NCBI RefSeq assembly: GCF_014397115.1
Contig: NZ_CP060720.1
Span: 2,124,001-2,188,000 of the forward strand
DNA: 64,000 nucleotides
Reading direction: 5' to 3'
Origin: Vagococcus carniphilus
GTDB taxonomy: Bacteria > Bacillota > Bacilli > Lactobacillales > Vagococcaceae
Each line of letters begins with the position of its first letter. Position 1 is the first letter of the stretch. A program made the translations under genes and the position numbers. This document shows, piece after piece, positions 24,892 through 36,019 of the stretch. The notes beneath the pieces were generated by a model. The model had not been told where the DNA came from and did no database searches. It saw only the letters and a program-made list of their open reading frames with translations.

Positions 24892-26144
24892 TATATTTTT
24901 CTTCCTATATCTTTTCGGTAGTAAAAATGATTCAACTCATGTTTTTCTAGGTATTCGTAAACTTTCTGGCTTGCTAAAGACAACGTATCACCTTCTCCGC
25001 AAGCAAGAAAAATCCGACCTCCATTAGAAACCAGTTCTTTCTCTTTAGATTTCACACCTGAACATAATATATTTAACCCCTTTTCCATATTCGGAAGAGG
25101 AATTCCTGTTTCATAAGTTTCAGGGTACCCTTTGGCTGAAACAACAACCCCTAAAGTAACTCCCTCAATTTTCCATTTAATCGATGGAACTTCTTGAGCC
25201 AATAAAGATTCTATCACATCTACAAAATCTGATTCTAATCGTTCCAATAAAACTTGTGTTTCAGGATCTCCAAATCTTGCGTTATACTCAATTACTTTTG
25301 GACCATCTGTCGTTAAAATCAAACCAGTATAAAGGACTCCTTCAAACGGAAGGTTCTCTTGTTTCATTCCTTCTACTGTTGGTTTAATGATTTCTTCTAC
25401 TACCTGTTCTTTTATTTCTTTTGTAACATAAGAAACTGGACTATAAGCCCCCATTCCTCCTGTATTAGGACCTTTATCTCCGTCATAAATTGCCTTATGA
25501 TCCTTGGCTGCTTCCATAGGATAAATCCCTGTTTGATTAACAAAAGAAAGTAATGAAAATTCTTTTCCTATTAAAAATTCTTCTATAACAACTTTTGGTT
25601 TCTTACTATTAAATGGATTAACTAGCAAAAATTCCTTTAATGCTTTATCTGCTTCCTCTAAACTTTGAGCAATTACTACACCTTTACCTGCAGCTAATCC
25701 ATCTGCTTTTATCACAATTGGTAGAGACTGTTTTTTGATATAATTCAGCGCCTCGTCGTAATGAGTAAAACTTTCATAGATAGCAGTAGGAATATGATAT
25801 TTAGACATTAATTGTTTAGCAAAGTCCTTAGAACCTTCTATCATAGCCGCTTGTTTCGTTGGACCAAAAACTTTAATATGATTCTTTTTCATCTCATCTA
25901 CCAAACCATTTAAAAGAGGTAATTCAGGACCAATAATAACCCAATCAATTAATTTTTTTTGACAAAAATCAATTAATCCTTGATGGTTATCTTCTGAGAT
26001 ATCAACTAATTCAATACCGTCAAGGACCATTCCAGCATTACCTTTTGCACAATAGACATGTGGTTGGTATTTACTTTCTGTCAATTTTTTACATATCGCA
26101 TGTTCACGTCCACCACTGCCGATTACTAGTATTTGTCGTTTCAT
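24891..26144 (-). CDS. purD: Phosphoribosylamine--glycine ligase
   Basis: A 417-residue ATP-grasp enzyme, step 2 of de novo purine synthesis. N-terminal GSGGREHAICKKL, the PurD segment GPELPLLNGLVDEM, ADGLAAGKGVVIA (ATP-grasp) and KAIYDGDKGPNTGGMGAYSPV, then EYNARFGDPETQVLL. AAAAGGAG precedes the ATG. Last gene of the long purine operon, before the shared terminator. Confidence 0.97.
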   Translation of the reverse strand: MKRQILVIGSGGREHAICKKLTESKYQPHVYCAKGNAGMVLDGIELVDISEDNHQGLIDFCQKKLIDWVIIGPELPLLNGLVDEMKKNHIKVFGPTKQAAMIEGSKDFAKQLMSKYHIPTAIYESFTHYDEALNYIKKQSLPIVIKADGLAAGKGVVIAQSLEEADKALKEFLLVNPFNSKKPKVVIEEFLIGKEFSLLSFVNQTGIYPMEAAKDHKAIYDGDKGPNTGGMGAYSPVSYVTKEIKEQVVEEIIKPTVEGMKQENLPFEGVLYTGLILTTDGPKVIEYNARFGDPETQVLLERLESDFVDVIESLLAQEVPSIKWKIEGVTLGVVVSAKGYPETYETGIPLPNMEKGLNILCSGVKSKEKELVSNGGRIFLACGEGDTLSLASQKVYEYLEKHELNHFYYRKDIGRKI

Positions 26145-26157
26145 TTCTAAACTCCTT

Positions 26158-27699
26158 TTAATGTTTAAAATGTCTAACGCCTGTAAAAATCATCGTCATT
26201 CCATATTTATTTGCCATGTCAATTGATTCTTGGTCTTTAATACTACCTCCTGGTTGGATAACAGCTCGAATACCATTTTCTCCTAGTATTTCTAAACTAT
26301 CTGCCATTGGGAAAAAGGCATCACTAGCAAGAACGGCTCCTTCTAATTTATCTTTTGCTTGATTTAACGCAATTTGAACTGATCCAACTCGGTTCATTTG
26401 ACCTGCCCCAATACCTACCGTTTGTTGGCTATTGGCTATGACAATTCCATTACTTTTGACATGTTTTACTGCTCTATAAGCAAAGCGTAATGCATGTAGT
26501 TCCTCTTCTGATGGTTGACGTTTCGTCACAACTTTCCAGCTAGTCTCATCTTCTTTAATGCTATCTATTTCTTGAACTAAGATTCCACCTAATACAGACT
26601 GATATTCTAGTTCTGTTTCAATGCTGTTATCAGTCATCTGAAGTTCAAGTAATCTAAGGTTTTTCTTCTGACTTAGTAAAGAAAAAGCATCCTTTGAAAA
26701 TTTAGGGGCAATGATGATTTCTAAAAAAAGTTTTGATAGTTTCTCAGCTAGTTCTAAATCAACTTCTTGATTTAAAGCGAGAATACCACCAAAAATTGAG
26801 ATTGGATCTCCTTCATACGCTTTTTGAAAAGCTTCATTTATATCTTTTCCTGATCCTATTCCGCACGGATTCATGTGTTTAACCGCAACTGCTGTAGGTT
26901 CTTGATATTCTCGAAGAATTTTTAAACAAGCGTCTGCATCTCGAATATTATTAAAAGAGAGTTCTTTTCCATGTCTTTGGTCAGAATTAACTAATGAATA
27001 GTTAGTTAGAAAGTTGCTTCTATAAAATTGTGCTTTTTGATGATTATTTTCACCATATCTTAAAGTTTGCTTTAATTCATAACTTAATGTTAGTGTTTCA
27101 ATCGTTTCTTCTTGTGCTTCTTTAGTTAAATAATCTGCAATAGTCGCGTCATAACTTGCTGTATGTCGAAACGCTTTAGCAGCGAGTTTTTTTCTCAACT
27201 TTAACGTTGTATTGCCATTTTTTTTTATTTCATCAATCACAGAATCATAATCTGTTGAGTCCACGACTACTGTTACCCGCTCAAAATTTTTACTACCACT
27301 TCTAAGCATACTAGGACCACCAATATCAATATTTTCAATAATTTCAGAGGAAGTCACATTTTCTTTCATTAAGGTCTCTTTAAAAGGGTATAAATTAACA
27401 CAAATCAAATCAATAGGTTTAATCTTATGTTCATCCATCATTTCCAAATGACTAGTTAATTCTGTTTTACCTAACAACCCACCATGAATTTTAGGGTGAA
27501 GTGTTTTTACACGCCCGTCTAGTATTTCTGGAAATCCAGTCACTGAGTCAATTGATAATGTTTTAATACCAGCTTCGGTAAGAACTTTTTGTGTGCCACC
27601 AGTTGAAATAATTTCTATGTTTAACGCTTGTAGCTTTTTAGCAAAATCAATCACGCCGTTTTTCTCTGATACACTAATTAATGCTCTTTTAATTGTCAT
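26158..27699 (-). CDS. purH: Bifunctional AICAR transformylase/IMP cyclohydrolase
   Basis: 513 residues performing the last two steps to IMP and consuming 10-formyl-THF. The N-terminal MGS-like cyclohydrolase (LISVSEKNGVIDFA, ISTGGTQKVL, GFPEILDGRVKTLHPKIHGG) is followed by the transformylase (LRYGENNHQKAQFY, VAVKHMNPCGIG, and the late SDAFFPMADSLE). It starts 4 nt inside the end of purN. Confidence 0.97.
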   Translation of the reverse strand: MTIKRALISVSEKNGVIDFAKKLQALNIEIISTGGTQKVLTEAGIKTLSIDSVTGFPEILDGRVKTLHPKIHGGLLGKTELTSHLEMMDEHKIKPIDLICVNLYPFKETLMKENVTSSEIIENIDIGGPSMLRSGSKNFERVTVVVDSTDYDSVIDEIKKNGNTTLKLRKKLAAKAFRHTASYDATIADYLTKEAQEETIETLTLSYELKQTLRYGENNHQKAQFYRSNFLTNYSLVNSDQRHGKELSFNNIRDADACLKILREYQEPTAVAVKHMNPCGIGSGKDINEAFQKAYEGDPISIFGGILALNQEVDLELAEKLSKLFLEIIIAPKFSKDAFSLLSQKKNLRLLELQMTDNSIETELEYQSVLGGILVQEIDSIKEDETSWKVVTKRQPSEEELHALRFAYRAVKHVKSNGIVIANSQQTVGIGAGQMNRVGSVQIALNQAKDKLEGAVLASDAFFPMADSLEILGENGIRAVIQPGGSIKDQESIDMANKYGMTMIFTGVRHFKH

Positions 27700-28271
27700 T
27701 CTGTCATTAGCTCCCTTACAAACTCTTCGATAACTATTGGGTAATACTTATGTTCTAATTCATGAATTTTTTCTTCTAATTCTTCTAGTGTTTTAAAATC
27801 TTTTGTTTCAATTTCTTTTTGAAAGATAATAGGCCCTGTATCAATCCCGTCATCCACTTGATGAATCGTAATTCCTGTTTTCTTTACTCCTCTGTCAAAA
27901 GCATCTTTTATTCCATATTTTCCAGGAAAATTTGGTAATAAAGACGGATGAATATTAATAACTCTATTGGGATAGGCCGTTAAAAAAGTTTTTCCTAATA
28001 TTCTCATATAGCCTGCTAAAACAACACAGTCAACTTTTTCCTTTTTCATTAAATAAACAAGTTTAGTTTCATACTCTTCTTTTGTTTGTTTACTTTCTTT
28101 CTCCAGAATGAAATAAGGTACGCCATTATCTTTTGCCCTTTGAACTGCATAAGAAGTCGATTTATCAGAAAATAAACAGACAAGCTCAGCAGAGATTTCA
28201 TTTCTTTTAACAGCTTTTAAAATAGCTTCAAAGTTTGAGCCATTTCCTGATGCAAAAACAGCAAACCTCAT
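27696..28271 (-). CDS. purN: Phosphoribosylglycinamide formyltransferase
   Basis: 191 residues, step 3, using 10-formyl-THF. [13 protein letters not shown] phosphate loop, [10 protein letters not shown] and the catalytic [44 protein letters not shown] segment (Asn, His, Asp). Overlaps purM and purH by 4 nt each, so all three are translationally coupled. Confidence 0.97.
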   Translation of the reverse strand: MRFAVFASGNGSNFEAILKAVKRNEISAELVCLFSDKSTSYAVQRAKDNGVPYFILEKESKQTKEEYETKLVYLMKKEKVDCVVLAGYMRILGKTFLTAYPNRVINIHPSLLPNFPGKYGIKDAFDRGVKKTGITIHQVDDGIDTGPIIFQKEIETKDFKTLEELEEKIHELEHKYYPIVIEEFVRELMTE

Positions 28272-29314
28272 TTGCTTTCCTCAATGAATAGAATGGTTTC
28301 TTTTTCTTTAGTCACCACTTGACCAATTTGATATGCCTTTTCTCCAGATTCTTTTAAAGACAACATAACTTCATCAACATTTTCTTTATCAACAGCTAAA
28401 ACCATACCAATTCCCATATTAAAAATCTCATACATTTCTGCTTCTTTTAGTTGCCCATACTCTTTCATTAAATTAAAAATAACTGGAATTTCCCAAGTTC
28501 CTTTACTTATCTCAACTGCTAAATCTTCTGGTAACATTCTAGGTAGATTTTCAATAAATCCTCCTCCTGTAACATGAGAAATACCATTGATTAATCCTTT
28601 TTTTATCAGAGGTAATACAGGTTTCACATAAATTCGAGTAGGTGTTAACAATACATCTCCTAGACAGTCTCCTTCTAATACCTCTAGCTTATCTTCTAAT
28701 TGAAAAGAATGGTCTTTAAAAAATATTTTTCTAACTAAGGAAAAACCATTTGAATGAATACCACTGGAAGCTAAACCAATTAGAATATCACCTTCATGAA
28801 TTTTCTCTGGCGTAAGTAGTTCCTGTTTTTCTACTATCCCCACAGAGAAACCTGCCAAATCATAATCTTCATTAGCATACATATCAGGCATTTCTGCTGT
28901 TTCTCCACCAATTAAAGCCATATTTGATTTAAAGCAACCTTCAGCTATTCCAGAGACAATTGATTCAATTTTTTCTGGATTTGTTTTTCCTGTTGCAAGA
29001 TAATCTAAAAAATATAGAGGTTCTGCTCCTTGCGCTAAAATATCATTCACACACATTGCCACACAATCAATCCCAATTGTGTCATGTTTATCAGCTTCAA
29101 TGGCAAGCATTAATTTGGTACCGACACCATCCGTTCCTGAAACAAGGACTGGTTCTTTAAGATTGAATTGACTAATATCAAAAGCTCCGCCAAATCCTCC
29201 TAAACTTCCCATAACTCCTTTTCGTTCTGTTTGCTTAGCATGTTTTTTTATTCGTTCAACCACTTCATAACCAGAAGTTACGTCCACTCCTGCTTTTTGA
29301 TAAGCATTTTTCAT
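28268..29314 (-). CDS. purM: Phosphoribosylformylglycinamidine cyclo-ligase (AIR synthetase)
   Basis: 348 residues, step 5. [41 protein letters not shown] (ATP-binding), [23 protein letters not shown] and [12 protein letters not shown] are all diagnostic, with [16 protein letters not shown] late. Follows purF by 12 nt. Confidence 0.97.
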   Translation of the reverse strand: MKNAYQKAGVDVTSGYEVVERIKKHAKQTERKGVMGSLGGFGGAFDISQFNLKEPVLVSGTDGVGTKLMLAIEADKHDTIGIDCVAMCVNDILAQGAEPLYFLDYLATGKTNPEKIESIVSGIAEGCFKSNMALIGGETAEMPDMYANEDYDLAGFSVGIVEKQELLTPEKIHEGDILIGLASSGIHSNGFSLVRKIFFKDHSFQLEDKLEVLEGDCLGDVLLTPTRIYVKPVLPLIKKGLINGISHVTGGGFIENLPRMLPEDLAVEISKGTWEIPVIFNLMKEYGQLKEAEMYEIFNMGIGMVLAVDKENVDEVMLSLKESGEKAYQIGQVVTKEKETILFIEESK

Positions 29315-29326
29315 GATTAAGCTCCT

Positions 29327-30739
29327 TTAATTAGATAAATTTTGTTGATAATCATAAAGCTCCGTTGGATAATCACCATTAAAATAGGCCATACAAAGCC
29401 CTGAATAAGGGGCATCTAAATTTAAACCAATTGATTGAATTAACCCTTCTTCGCTTAAAAACTCCAAAGAAGTTGCCTCAATTTGTTCTCTAATTTCTTC
29501 ATTACTAAGAGTTGCTGCAATTAACTCCTTTTTGGTTTGAATATCAATACCATAAAAACAGGGATATTTTAGGGGAGGAGCTGAAATACGAACATGAACT
29601 TCTTTAGCGCCAGCATCCTTTAATAGTTTGACAATCCGCCTGCAAGTTGTCCCTCTAACAATTGAATCATCCACTAGAATAATTCGCTTATCCTTTACAA
29701 CACCTCTAACAGCTGAAAGTTTCATCCGAACCCCTTCTTCTCTCAACTCTTGAGTCGGTTGAATAAAAGTTCTTGCAACATATTGATTTTTAACTAATCC
29801 CATTTCATATGGAATGCCACTTTCTTCGGCAAAGCCACTAGCAGCTGAAAGAGAAGAATTAGGGACACCAATTACCATATCAGCAACTACTGGATGTTCT
29901 TCAGCAAGTTTTTTGCCCATATTTTTTCTAGCAGAGTGAACGTTAACTCCTTTGATATTTGAATCTGGTCTTGCAAAATAAATATATTCCATTGCACAAA
30001 TTGAATACTGAGTTTCTTCTGTATACGTCTCTATCTTCATACCGTCATCATTAATAACAATCAATTCTCCTGGTAACACGTCTCTTAAAAAATGTGCTCC
30101 TACTGTATCAAGGGCACAGGTTTCACTAGCAACGACGTAAGCACCACTTTTCATTTGACCAATCGCTAAAGGTCGAAATGCATTTGGATCAAGGGCTGCA
30201 TACATTCCGTCAGCTGTCAGCAAAAGATAAGCAAAACCACCTTTTACTTGAGTCAAAGCCTCTTTTAATTTCTCTTTAAAGGTTTCTTTTTCACTTCTTC
30301 TAATTAAATGCATTAAAATCTCTGTATCAGAATTTGAGTGAAATATGCCTCCTTCTGATTCAACCTCATGACGAAGTGTCTTAGCATTAATTAAATTGCC
30401 ATTATGTGCTAATGCAAAATCCCCATCGAAAAATTTAAAAAGAAAAGGTTGAATATTATTAACTTCTCCTGTGCCACTTGTCGCATATCTCACGTGTCCA
30501 ATAGCCGCTCGACCAGATAAATTAGTTAATGTTTCAGAAGAAGAAAAAACATCTGTTAACAAACCTAAATTACGATAACCTTTCAAAATTCCCTCATCAT
30601 TCGACACAATCCCAGCACCTTCTTGTCCTCTATGCTGCAGAGCATGGAGCCCAAAGTAAGTCACTTTGGAAGCCTCTGTGTGACCCCAAATGCCAAAAAC
30701 ACCACACTCTTCATTTAAACTCTTTACTTCATAAGACAT
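29327..30739 (-). CDS. purF: Amidophosphoribosyltransferase
   Basis: 470 residues, the committed first step from PRPP and glutamine. A short propeptide [11 protein letters not shown] precedes the catalytic Cys of CGVFGIWGH; the Ntn domain has HRGQEGAGI and AHNGNLINA, and the PRTase domain has [15 protein letters not shown]. The ATG at 30739 has GGGAGG 10 nt upstream; the ATG at 30757 overlaps that site. It overlaps the purL 3' end by 16 nt. Confidence 0.96.
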   Translation of the reverse strand: MSYEVKSLNEECGVFGIWGHTEASKVTYFGLHALQHRGQEGAGIVSNDEGILKGYRNLGLLTDVFSSSETLTNLSGRAAIGHVRYATSGTGEVNNIQPFLFKFFDGDFALAHNGNLINAKTLRHEVESEGGIFHSNSDTEILMHLIRRSEKETFKEKLKEALTQVKGGFAYLLLTADGMYAALDPNAFRPLAIGQMKSGAYVVASETCALDTVGAHFLRDVLPGELIVINDDGMKIETYTEETQYSICAMEYIYFARPDSNIKGVNVHSARKNMGKKLAEEHPVVADMVIGVPNSSLSAASGFAEESGIPYEMGLVKNQYVARTFIQPTQELREEGVRMKLSAVRGVVKDKRIILVDDSIVRGTTCRRIVKLLKDAGAKEVHVRISAPPLKYPCFYGIDIQTKKELIAATLSNEEIREQIEATSLEFLSEEGLIQSIGLNLDAPYSGLCMAYFNGDYPTELYDYQQNLSN

Positions 30740-32946
30740 GGAATGGCATCCTCCCATTTACTTCTAGCATAAGTAACATCAACATTTAAAACATCATTTT
30801 GACAAACCAATTTAACATTTGACTCTTTAGTCACTTCACCTAGTAATTCTACTTTGCTTCCCATTAATAACTCGAAATCCTCTCTATCCTTCTCATCAAT
30901 TGATAAGACAAAACGAGAAGGACTTTCTGAGAAGAGAAAAGCAATATCTTTTGACCATTTTCCATCTAGCCCTACTTCTTTTTCAAAACAAGATTCTAGA
31001 AGAGCCGTAGCTAATCCACCTTCTGAACAATCATGAGCACTCTTTACTATTCCTTGCTGAATAGCTTTTAAAACAAGTTCTTGATTTATTTTTTCTGTTT
31101 CTAAATCAAAATTATTTAGAATGCCTTCAATATTTCCCGCTAACATTTTTTGAATTTCAGACCCATTAAAATCTGCTTTTGTTTCACCTAGTATGTAAAC
31201 TAAATCTCCTGGGGTTTTAAAATTCTGAGTTGTTATATGAGTTAAATTTTCTATTAACCCTACCATTCCAATGACAGGTGTAGGGTAGACAGAACTTTTA
31301 TCTGTTTCATTGTATAAAGAGACATTTCCTGATATGACAGGAGTTTCCAATACACAACATGCTTTTGCAATTCCGTCTGCTGAAGTGCTTAATTCCCAAA
31401 ATCCTTCTGGTTTATCTGGAGAACCGTAGTTTAAGCAATCTGTAATCGCTAACGGTTGACCTCCACTTGCGACAATATTTCTAGCAGCTTCTGCTACTGC
31501 TAACTGCCCTCCAATTTCTGGATTTAAGTAGAGATAACGGCTATTGCAATCCATTGTCATTGCAATAGCTTTATTTGTTCCTCTTACTCTTAACACAGCA
31601 GCATCACTTCCAGGTCCAACAACAGTATTTGTTCTGACTTGAGAGTCAAATGTTTGATAAACAGATTTCTTAGAGGCTATTGTTGGTTGCTGTAGTAACT
31701 GAAGTAGTATTTCTCCAGCATCATTAATCTTTGGCTGATACTGATTTATTTTTTTAAAAGTTGCCATACGCTCTGCTTCTTTTTGAGGCTTTTGATACTC
31801 TGGAGCTTCTTCAGCTAGAGCATCCACTGGGAGATTAGCAACTTCCTTTCCCTGATGGTATAGTCGATAATGTTTATCCATCGTTACTTTTCCGATGTTT
31901 ACTGCTTCCAAGCCATATGACTCAAATAGTTGAATAACTTGATCTTCTGAACCTTTTTTAATACAAAGTAACATTCTTTCTTGAGATTCTGACAACATCA
32001 TTTCGTAAGGTGTCATATGGGTTTCTCTTTGAGGAACGTCATCAAGATATAATTCTAAACCCGAGCCCGCCTTTGAAGCCATTTCAGAACTTGATGAAAC
32101 GAGCCCTGCAGCTCCCATGTCTTGAATTCCAACTAATATGTCTGAATGATTTAAAATCAAATCTAAACAAGCTTCCATTAATAGTTTTTCCATGAATGGG
32201 TCGCCCACTTGAACCGCTGAACGTTGTTGCTCTTCACCTTCAACGAATTCCTCAGAAGCAAACGTAGCCCCATGAATTCCATCTCTACCAGTTTTAGCAC
32301 CGACATACATGATACTGTTTCCTTCACCTTTTGCTTGTCCTTTTTGGATGTCTTTATGTTCAATTAAGCCGACACACATCGCATTAACTAAGGGATTTCC
32401 TTCGTAACAAGAATCAAATCCAATTTCTCCACCGACAGTTGGTATGCCGATACAATTACCATAACCACCAATTCCAGCAACAACTTGTTCTACTAAATAT
32501 TTAGTTCGCTCATTGTCTAGTTCACCAAATCGAAGTGAGTTAAGCATTGCAATAGGTCTTGCTCCCATACTAAAAATATCTCGAATAATACCACCAACTC
32601 CTGTTGCCGCTCCTTCATAAGGTTCAACTGCTGAGGGATGATTATGACTTTCTGCCTTAAATACAACGGCTAAATTATCTCCAATATCGACAATCCCTGC
32701 TCCTTCTCCTGGACCTTGTAACACTTGTTTACCAGTTGTCGGAAATTTTCTAAGTACGGGTTTACTATTTTTGTAAGAACAATGTTCACTCCACATAACT
32801 GAAAATAGCCCTGTTTCAGTATAGTTGGGTAAACGTCCTAAAATTTTTTCACTTATCAATTGATACTCTTCTTCAGTAAGTCCCCACTCTTTATAAATTT
32901 TATTATCTTTGATTTCTTCAGGTGTTATCTCTTTAGTCAAAGTCAT
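30724..32946 (-). CDS. purL: Phosphoribosylformylglycinamidine synthase, large subunit
   Basis: 740 residues, the small-type PurL that works with PurQ and PurS (step 4). Motifs: [62 protein letters not shown], and [16 protein letters not shown] late. Three adjacent genes encode the complete complex. Confidence 0.97.
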   Translation of the reverse strand: MTLTKEITPEEIKDNKIYKEWGLTEEEYQLISEKILGRLPNYTETGLFSVMWSEHCSYKNSKPVLRKFPTTGKQVLQGPGEGAGIVDIGDNLAVVFKAESHNHPSAVEPYEGAATGVGGIIRDIFSMGARPIAMLNSLRFGELDNERTKYLVEQVVAGIGGYGNCIGIPTVGGEIGFDSCYEGNPLVNAMCVGLIEHKDIQKGQAKGEGNSIMYVGAKTGRDGIHGATFASEEFVEGEEQQRSAVQVGDPFMEKLLMEACLDLILNHSDILVGIQDMGAAGLVSSSSEMASKAGSGLELYLDDVPQRETHMTPYEMMLSESQERMLLCIKKGSEDQVIQLFESYGLEAVNIGKVTMDKHYRLYHQGKEVANLPVDALAEEAPEYQKPQKEAERMATFKKINQYQPKINDAGEILLQLLQQPTIASKKSVYQTFDSQVRTNTVVGPGSDAAVLRVRGTNKAIAMTMDCNSRYLYLNPEIGGQLAVAEAARNIVASGGQPLAITDCLNYGSPDKPEGFWELSTSADGIAKACCVLETPVISGNVSLYNETDKSSVYPTPVIGMVGLIENLTHITTQNFKTPGDLVYILGETKADFNGSEIQKMLAGNIEGILNNFDLETEKINQELVLKAIQQGIVKSAHDCSEGGLATALLESCFEKEVGLDGKWSKDIAFLFSESPSRFVLSIDEKDREDFELLMGSKVELLGEVTKESNVKLVCQNDVLNVDVTYARSKWEDAIPCLMK

Positions 32947-32948
32947 TT

Positions 32949-33626
32949 TTAATTCGCTACCTTTCTTAGATAATCAATCATCGATTCAAATAATCTCTTT
33001 CCTGAGTCACTTCCAAGTAGCGATTCCATCGCCCGTTCCGGATGAGGCATCATTCCTAAAACGTTTCCCTCTTTATTACTAATACCTGCAATATTTTCTA
33101 AGCTCCCATTTGGGTTATCGTCTTCATAAGTAAAAATAATTTGGTTATTCTTCTTCAGTTCATCTAATGTTTGTTCATCACAATAGTAATTACCTTCTCC
33201 ATGAGCAATCGGTAATTCTAAAATCTCATTTTCTTCATAACAAGATGTGAACAAAGACTTCGTTGTGTTAACTTTTACTTTTTGTGTACGGCATACAAAC
33301 TTTAAAGAATCATTTTTTAATAAAACACCTGGCAACAGACCAGCTTCTGTTAAAATTTGAAATCCATTACACGTACCAAAAACAGGTTTTCCTTCTTTAG
33401 CAAAATTAATTACTGATGACATAACATCAGAAAAACGAGCAACAGCACCACATCTTAAATAATCCCCATAAGAAAAACCTCCAGGAATTAAAATGGCATC
33501 AAAACCACTTAAATCTGTTGTTAAATGAGACACATAAGTAGCTTCTTTACCTAAGATATCTTTAATTGCTGAATATAAATCAATATCACAATTGGAACCT
33601 GGAAATACAAGAACACCAAATTTCAT
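32949..33626 (-). CDS. purQ: Phosphoribosylformylglycinamidine synthase, glutaminase subunit
   Basis: 225 residues of class I glutamine amidotransferase. Nucleophile Cys in [10 protein letters not shown], His-Glu in [10 protein letters not shown] near the C-terminus, N-terminal [13 protein letters not shown]. Supplies ammonia to PurL. Confidence 0.97.
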   Translation of the reverse strand: MKFGVLVFPGSNCDIDLYSAIKDILGKEATYVSHLTTDLSGFDAILIPGGFSYGDYLRCGAVARFSDVMSSVINFAKEGKPVFGTCNGFQILTEAGLLPGVLLKNDSLKFVCRTQKVKVNTTKSLFTSCYEENEILELPIAHGEGNYYCDEQTLDELKKNNQIIFTYEDDNPNGSLENIAGISNKEGNVLGMMPHPERAMESLLGSDSGKRLFESMIDYLRKVAN

Positions 33627-33627
33627 C

Positions 33628-33879
33628 TTATTTTGCCTCCATTAATTCGATATGATAACTTTCCATATTGATATTTGCTAAAAGTTGATCACTAACTTTA
33701 CTAGCTACTTCTACTGCTTCTTCCTCAGAGATTGCTTCAACATCAAAATCAAAATATTTTCCCATTTTTACATTTGAAATTGTCTGATAACCTAAACGAT
33801 GAATAGCTCCCTCAATCACTTCTGCCTGAGGGTTTAAAACTGATTCCTTATAGCTAACAAATACTCTCACTTTAAACAT
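33628..33879 (-). CDS. purS: Phosphoribosylformylglycinamidine synthase, PurS subunit
   Basis: 83 residues, structural bridge of the PurLQS complex: [28 protein letters not shown] matches the PurS N-terminus. Separated from purQ by 1 nt and purC by 3 nt. Confidence 0.95.
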   Translation of the reverse strand: MFKVRVFVSYKESVLNPQAEVIEGAIHRLGYQTISNVKMGKYFDFDVEAISEEEAVEVASKVSDQLLANINMESYHIELMEAK

Positions 33880-33882
33880 TTT

Positions 33883-34596
33883 TTACTCTCCTCTTTCTTT
33901 TAATCTGGTTAATATTTCTTGATATACTGGAACAATTTCACCCAAATCTTTTCGGTAAATATCTTTGTCTAGAGACTGTCCAGTTTGTTTATCCCATAAT
34001 CGACAAGTGTCTGGTGTAATCTCATCAGATAAAATAATTTTTCCCGCAACGTTTTTTCCAAACTCTAATTTAAAATCAACTAAGGTAACATCTAGTTGAG
34101 AAAAAATATCTATTAAAGCAGTATTTATTTTTAACGTTTGATTTCTTATAAAAGCTAGTTCTTCATCTGTTGCAATAGCTAGAAAAGCAATATGATCGTC
34201 ATTAATAAAAGGATCATCTAAAGCATCATCTTTAAAATAAAATTCAATAATTGGCTTTGGAAGAATAGTGCCTTCCTCAATTCCTAATCTCTTAGTGAAA
34301 CTACCTGTAGCAACATTCCTGAGAACTACTTCTAATGGAATAATAGTTACTTTTTCAACTAATTGTTCTGTATCTGAAATCATTTCAAGCCAATGATTTT
34401 CAATACCTCTTTTTTTTAAGTCTGAAAAAATTAAGGAGGTAATTTGATTATTAAGAGGAGCTTTTCCTTCAATTTCATCCTTCTTTTTTCCATTTAAAGC
34501 TGTTGCCTGATTTAGATACTCTAAGCGAAGTATATTTTCATCACTTGTTGAATGTACGTTTTTTGCTTTCCCTTTGTATAAAACAGTTGATTTCAA
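33883..34596 (-). CDS. purC: SAICAR synthetase
   Basis: 237 residues, joins aspartate to CAIR. LYKGKAKNVHSTSDENILRLEY at the N-terminus, EVVLRNVATGSFTKRLGIEEG and VDFKLEFGK are diagnostic. It starts with TTG at 34596, with AGGAG about 11 nt upstream; no in-frame ATG lies near. First gene of the long pur operon. Confidence 0.95.
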   Translation of the reverse strand: MKSTVLYKGKAKNVHSTSDENILRLEYLNQATALNGKKKDEIEGKAPLNNQITSLIFSDLKKRGIENHWLEMISDTEQLVEKVTIIPLEVVLRNVATGSFTKRLGIEEGTILPKPIIEFYFKDDALDDPFINDDHIAFLAIATDEELAFIRNQTLKINTALIDIFSQLDVTLVDFKLEFGKNVAGKIILSDEITPDTCRLWDKQTGQSLDKDIYRKDLGEIVPVYQEILTRLKERGE

Positions 34597-34645
34597 TCTT
34601 AATTCATCTCCTATTAGTTATCGTTAAACAAAAAATAAATAAATA

Positions 34646-34652
34646 CGTTCGT
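34646..34652 (-). promoter_or_regulatory. Candidate PurR box, downstream copy
   Basis: ACGAACG in an AT-rich context, ~+9 relative to the predicted start. It shares the CGAAC core of the PurBox (AWWWCCGAACWWT), matching about 10 of 13 positions. Confidence 0.4.
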
Positions 34653-34664
34653 TAATTCACTTTG

Positions 34665-34693
34665 AGTGTAACAACGCTCCATGAGATAGTCAA
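34665..34693 (-). promoter_or_regulatory. Promoter of the purCSQLFMNHD operon
   Basis: TTGACT (34688-34693), 17 nt, TACACT (34665-34670). The leader is ~60 nt; no purine riboswitch fold is seen. Confidence 0.65.
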
Positions 34694-34729
34694 ACTATTT
34701 ATTAACTTTAATAAATAATTTTTATTAAT

Positions 34730-34736
34730 CGTTCGT
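34730..34736 (-). promoter_or_regulatory. Candidate PurR box, upstream copy
   Basis: A second ACGAACG in the same orientation, 84 bp from the first and centred near -75, where activating PurBoxes lie in Lactococcus. Confidence 0.4.
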
Positions 34737-34781
34737 GTTTTAAATATATTAAAACTTATTTGTAATAAATAATAAAATACT

Positions 34782-34838
34782 AAAAAAATAAACCGAACAT
34801 TCCAATCAGTTGAATTGATTGAAATATCCGGTTTTTTT
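34782..34838 (-). terminator. Terminator of the propeller/ABC cassette
   Basis: AAACCG...CGGTTT outer stem with an inner CAATCA/TGATTG stem, then a T7 run on the minus strand, just after the last permease gene. Confidence 0.78.
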
Positions 34839-34849
34839 ACTCATTAATT

Positions 34850-36019
34850 TTATTCTATTAGTAATTCTGATGTTGTTTTTCTGAATATTTTTAAAATTGA
34901 TCCTAAGCTTGACCAAATACAAATTAATAATGTGAGTAACAACATTAGTAACATGACACTTATATGAATTGTATTGACAAAAATAGTACTCGTCATTTTT
35001 TTACTTATTAATACACCAATCATTAATCCCATTAAGGTTCCTACAAAACAAATTGAATAGGCTTCAAAGAATAATTCTATCAACAATTGTTTGTGACTTG
35101 CCCCAACAGCATTAGCTAATGCGATTTCTTTTACTCTACGATTAATAATAATTTTCATGATTTCTTTAAAAGAAATCAAAAACATCACTAAAAGTAGTAA
35201 GGATAAAACAACGAAAAAAAGCATGTACTCTTTAGGAATAGACATTTGAAGTTGGAATTGATTCAAGTTATTTGAAAAAAAATAACTATGTTCTGGATGT
35301 TCCTTATTTAAATAATTAACTATTTTTTCTTTTTTTCGCGGCCAGTTTTTTTCCTTACTTCCTTCTTTTAGATACAATTTCATTTGAGGTGGATAAAAAT
35401 TTACTTGATCTGATAAATAATCAATCGGAACAAAAATTGTATAGCTAGGAATAGCTTCTTCATTCGCAGTATCATAAGATTCCATCTGATTTATCTCTTC
35501 TAACAAATCAATTGAGTCATTATTCGCCGCTTTCAGATTTACCTTTTTTCCATCAATTCTTAAAAATTTATCTGTTATCTGATAGAGGTCATTCGACACT
35601 TCAGCTAACATTTTTTTATCTTTTGGTCGAATAATGGCGTCTTTTTCCACAGTGTTAGTAAAGACTATTGTTCCTATAACAGGTGTGTTATTTTTATTCG
35701 TCATTAGAGCATTAATATCTGAAAAGAAAAGGTCGAAGTCATTATGAAACAACTCATCAAAATAATTTAAATCCGTTTTTGTTAAAGCATTTTTAGTATC
35801 AAGTGTCTCTACCTCTACATCTAAATTATAGATTTCTAATCTACTTTCATAGATTGATGTTAAATGTGCTACTTTTTTTAATTCGTCTTGATACGAAAAA
35901 TAATAATTGGTTGAAGCAAATAAGATTCCTACTCCTACTGACACTTGAATAATGAATAAAGTATATAGTAATAAATTGGCCCGCCATTTTAACCATATTT
36001 TATAAAAAGGATATAACAT
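34850..36019 (-). CDS. FtsX-like ABC permease (second of pair)
   Basis: 389 residues: an N-terminal helix (about 13-36), a ~220-residue extracellular domain, then three helices near residues 268-370. That is the MacB/FtsX layout (VLSLLLLVMFLISFKEIMKIIINRRVKEIALANAVGASHKQLLIELFFEA holds the coupling helix). It starts directly after the upstream permease. These permeases usually move peptides or lipids out, or sense them, rather than importing nutrients. The large outer domain is not recognised. Confidence 0.8.
   Translation of the reverse strand: MLYPFYKIWLKWRANLLLYTLFIIQVSVGVGILFASTNYYFSYQDELKKVAHLTSIYESRLEIYNLDVEVETLDTKNALTKTDLNYFDELFHNDFDLFFSDINALMTNKNNTPVIGTIVFTNTVEKDAIIRPKDKKMLAEVSNDLYQITDKFLRIDGKKVNLKAANNDSIDLLEEINQMESYDTANEEAIPSYTIFVPIDYLSDQVNFYPPQMKLYLKEGSKEKNWPRKKEKIVNYLNKEHPEHSYFFSNNLNQFQLQMSIPKEYMLFFVVLSLLLLVMFLISFKEIMKIIINRRVKEIALANAVGASHKQLLIELFFEAYSICFVGTLMGLMIGVLISKKMTSTIFVNTIHISVMLLMLLLTLLICIWSSLGSILKIFRKTTSELLIE

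Noticed and set aside
34597-34660. Purine riboswitch in the purC leader
   Set aside because: The leader is too short and lacks the conserved three-way-junction segments and a terminator.
34790-34800. CCGAAC as a third PurR box
   Set aside because: A 12/13 match to the PurBox, but it forms one arm of the terminator stem at 34782-34838 and lies in the opposite orientation to the other two.
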